64,000 nt of DNA from a bacterium (lineage in GTDB: Bacteria; Cyanobacteriota; Vampirovibrionia; Gastranaerophilales; Gastranaerophilaceae), in NCBI GenBank assembly GCA_017405375.1, contig JAFRAO010000013.1, positions 36,107 to 100,106 on the forward strand. Direction: 5' to 3'. Shown piece by piece: positions 62,040 through 64,000 of this stretch. The position numbers were made by a program, and so were the translations under genes. Position 1 is the first letter of the stretch. The number at the start of each line of letters is the position of its first letter. The notes under the pieces are model-generated. The model worked only from the letters and a program-made list of their open reading frames with translations, was not told the origin of the DNA and ran no database searches.

Positions 62040-62398
62040 TGAAAAAAATATTACTTGTAGATGATGAACAAGATATTGTAGAAACTCTTAAATTTGTGCT
62101 CGAAGGGGATGGATATACTTGTTTTTGTGCATACAATGGAGAGGATGGTTTAAAACTGGCAAAGGAAGTAAAACCTGATTTAATGATACTTGATGTTATG
62201 ATGCCTAAAATTAACGGATTTAAAATCAGCAGATTGTTAAAATATGATGCAAAATATAAAAATATTCCAATTATTATGTTGACCGCAAGAACACAAGATA
62301 CAGATAAACAAATAGGCGAAGAAACAGGTGCAGACGTGTATATAACAAAACCGTTCGATTTAGATGAAGTTGTTGCTACCGTTAAAAAATTAATATAG
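62039..62398 (+). CDS. Single-domain response regulator
   Basis: This 119-residue receiver domain has D-D-E near residue 9, phospho-acceptor D52 in L-M-I-L-D-V-M-M-P, the switch Thr in M-L-T-A-R and the conserved Lys in I-T-K-P-F. There is no output domain, so it works by protein contact, as CheY or PilG/PilH-type regulators do. It is most probably phosphorylated by the kinase encoded just upstream. Confidence 0.92.
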   Translation: MKKILLVDDEQDIVETLKFVLEGDGYTCFCAYNGEDGLKLAKEVKPDLMILDVMMPKINGFKISRLLKYDAKYKNIPIIMLTARTQDTDKQIGEETGADVYITKPFDLDEVVATVKKLI

Positions 62399-62415
62399 AG
62401 GAAATTCAAAATATT

Positions 62416-63795
62416 ATGATGGATTCGGTTAATAATAAAACATTAGAAAAATTAAAGTATGATTTAGTAAGAGATGGTCTGGTAGAATACGAAACTGTTG
62501 AAAAAGCTGAAGAATTAGCAAACGCACAAAATATAAATATCGGACAAGCTCTTATAAATTCAAATATTTTAACAGAAGATACATTATTAAAATTTTTAGA
62601 ATCCAAATTACATATTCCTTATGTAAATTTAGAGGATTACACTCTTGATAAAAATTGCCTGCATTATATTAATTTTGCAGATGCAAAAAGATATAAAATA
62701 ATTCCATTGTTTAAAATAGAAAATGTTTTAACTGTTGCTATGGCTGACCCTTTGGATTTGTTTGCAATAGATAAAATTATGGAAAAAGCTGAATGTTCTA
62801 TTGACCCTGTTATTTCATCAGAAACAACTATTTTAAAAAAGATTGACGAATTTTACAAAACTGAAAATACTATCGGTGAAATTTTTACCAAAATGCATGA
62901 AATGACATATGATTGGCATGAAGAATTGCATAATGATGATTTATCGGAAGAACATATTCAAAAAATCATACGAGCGATTTTGAAACAAGCAATTATAGAA
63001 GATAAACACGAAGTTTATTTTGCGCATGTAGAAGAAGGTTTGGAAGTAACTTTTAAAGATAAAAGTTCATTTTATAACAAAGGTTATATACCTGTAATTC
63101 TTACATCACTTGTAATTAACAAATTAAAAACATTATCAAATCTTGATCCTGCGGTTAGTGAAATTCCGCAGCTTGGCAAACTTTGTTTTAAAGTAGATGA
63201 AATAACCTTATTCGCAAGTATTTCATTCTTCCCGACAGTTATGGGCGAAAGGATTTCATTAAAAATTTATAAGCCGCCTATGGAATTAAAATCAATAATA
63301 AAGGATGAGCAGAAACTTAATTTGTTAAATAACTCTTTGGATTCTGCGGGAATAGTACTTGTATGTGGTGCTCCGCTTTGCGGGAAAACACACATAATTT
63401 ACTCTATTTTAAATGAAATAAGCAATTCCGATAAAAATATTATGACGATTGAGTCGATTACAAAATATAATTTACCTAAAATTAACCAGTGTGAATTAAA
63501 TGAAAGTATTGGATTTAATTTGGATAAAGCATTAAGATTTATCGAGTTTCAATCTCCGCAATTATTGTACATAGAAGGAATGATGTCAAAATATGATTAT
63601 ATTTCGAGTCTTGTATTCAGTAACAAAACAGTAATTACAGAGTTTTTAGCTGAAAATATGTCCGATTTAAGAGAAAAAATGTCTTACCCTGAAGTGGAAA
63701 CATTCAAATCTTTAATAAATTGTCTGATATTTATTCATTCAAAAGACAGTATTGAAATATTTGATAAATCAACAATCAAAAAATATTTAGCTTGA
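62416..63795 (+). CDS. Degenerate PilB/GspE-like ATPase
   Basis: The N-terminal 150 residues of this 459-residue protein form an MshEN/GspE_N domain (I-G-Q-A-L-I-N-S-N-I-L-T-E-D, later A-M-A-D-P-L-D). The C-terminal part follows the T2SSE ATPase fold, but its active site is altered: the P-loop reads G-A-P-L-C-G-K-T (about residues 318-325), the Asp-box T-I-E-D-P-V is T-I-E-S-I-T, the Walker B G-E-I-R-D is replaced by I-E-G-M-M-S, and the CxxC zinc motif is absent. It may bind but not turn over ATP. It follows the response regulator by 17 bp in the same operon. Confidence 0.8.
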   Translation: MMDSVNNKTLEKLKYDLVRDGLVEYETVEKAEELANAQNINIGQALINSNILTEDTLLKFLESKLHIPYVNLEDYTLDKNCLHYINFADAKRYKIIPLFKIENVLTVAMADPLDLFAIDKIMEKAECSIDPVISSETTILKKIDEFYKTENTIGEIFTKMHEMTYDWHEELHNDDLSEEHIQKIIRAILKQAIIEDKHEVYFAHVEEGLEVTFKDKSSFYNKGYIPVILTSLVINKLKTLSNLDPAVSEIPQLGKLCFKVDEITLFASISFFPTVMGERISLKIYKPPMELKSIIKDEQKLNLLNNSLDSAGIVLVCGAPLCGKTHIIYSILNEISNSDKNIMTIESITKYNLPKINQCELNESIGFNLDKALRFIEFQSPQLLYIEGMMSKYDYISSLVFSNKTVITEFLAENMSDLREKMSYPEVETFKSLINCLIFIHSKDSIEIFDKSTIKKYLA

Positions 63796-63884
63796 TAAAA
63801 TGTTACATAAAAAATATGTAAAACACAATTTTGTTATTCTATTTACGAATAAACAAATTAAAATTTGAGATTGTCAGGAAAATA

Positions 63885-63913
63885 TTGCATGAATAAAAGT
63901 AATATGTTATACT
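63885..63913 (+). promoter_or_regulatory. Promoter of the last gene
   Basis: -35 TTGCAT (63885-63890) and -10 TATACT (63908-63913) are 17 bp apart, 35 bp before the start codon. The arrangement mirrors that of both prepilin promoters. Confidence 0.6.
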
Positions 63914-63948
63914 AACCACATTAAATAAACAAAAGTGAGGTTAGAATA

Positions 63949-64000
63949 ATGAAAAATATAAAAAGTGGCGTAAAACCTGTTGTAGACTGCATTTTAGCTA
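63949..64000 (+). CDS. Start of an unidentified gene (truncated by window end)
   Basis: ATG 63949 follows GTGAGG at 8 bp spacing and a good promoter. Only 17 codons are visible (M-K-N-I-K-S-G-V-K-P-V-V-D...), too few to name. The promoter type and position after the pilus-like ATPase make another prepilin with a long leader a reasonable guess. Confidence 0.5.
   Translation, partial: MKNIKSGVKPVVDCILA

Noticed and set aside
63800..63830. Hairpin TTACATA...TATGTAA after the PilB-like gene as a terminator
   Set aside because: Only a 7-bp A/T stem and no T run directly after it.

Overview
The window is AT-rich (roughly 30% GC by eye), very gene-dense and from a diderm bacterium: it encodes an Omp85/BamA-type outer membrane protein with an OmpH/Skp-like chaperone. 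Gene content and style (prepilins with the F-T-L-A-E motif and Cys-rich tails ending in an N-M-D-Y-L block, RNase E/G, orphan HydG, Omp85) fit a gut Melainabacteria / Gastranaerophilales relative of cyanobacteria. This placement is inferred from recognised families, not from a search. No tRNA, rRNA or CRISPR array was seen.

Layout. 1-1.8 kb: tail of a ribosomal protein operon (S17-L14-L24-L5-S14) closed by a strong terminator. 2-8.2 kb: thrS, a double-helicase protein and a Cas4/AddB-like nuclease. 8.3-14.3 kb: acpS (minus), then leuS and four envelope genes (pilin-like protein, membrane protein, MFS transporter, signal-peptide-bearing GT8). 14.3-17.1 kb (minus): a prepilin gene with a 13-G tract, a sensorless histidine kinase and an orphan sugar ABC permease. 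17.3-21.2 kb: Omp85, OmpH/Skp and a soluble protein that is a complete FlhA cytoplasmic domain with a new N-terminus. 21.4-26.7 kb: a UbiB-like kinase with a broken 5' end, two proteins sharing a duplicated leader, and a small secreted TRL-like protein. 26.8-33.8 kb: nadD-yqeK, holB-holA-ROK kinase, a Gln-rich coiled-coil gene with an in-frame stop, a lysozyme and gshB. 33.8-34.3 kb: a structured intergenic region with a 22-residue hydrophobic ORF, next to a 3' pilin gene fragment. 34.4-43.4 kb: rplT-rpmI, a 1747-residue coiled-coil protein, cutA, a zincin, a hexapeptide transferase and a nitrilase. 43.5-50.7 kb: TPR protein, hydG, a radical SAM/DUF2344 protein, RNase E/G. 50.8-57.2 kb: tpiA and a fatty acid cluster (YceD, L32, plsX, fabD, fabG, acpP, fabF). 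57.2-58.6 kb: surE and rpsP on the minus strand. 59-64 kb: a second prepilin, a hybrid histidine kinase, a response regulator, a degenerate PilB-like ATPase and the start of one more gene.

The most unusual items are: (a) the stand-alone FlhA-C domain protein beside Omp85/Skp; (b) the structured RNA-like region whose 5' end can pair with the Shine-Dalgarno sequence of a hydrophobic micropeptide, as in type I toxin mRNAs; (c) a pilin variation theme: a G13 tract in one prepilin, heptad-spaced GTTCAC repeats in its leader, a detached 3' pilin cassette, and a ~150 bp structured repeat beside both intact prepilin genes; (d) a near-identical 114 bp leader duplicated onto two otherwise unrelated proteins; (e) a frameshifted 5' end and an in-frame stop that may be real mutations or recoding sites. 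Several promoters share a TTGCAA/T -35 box rather than TTGACA.
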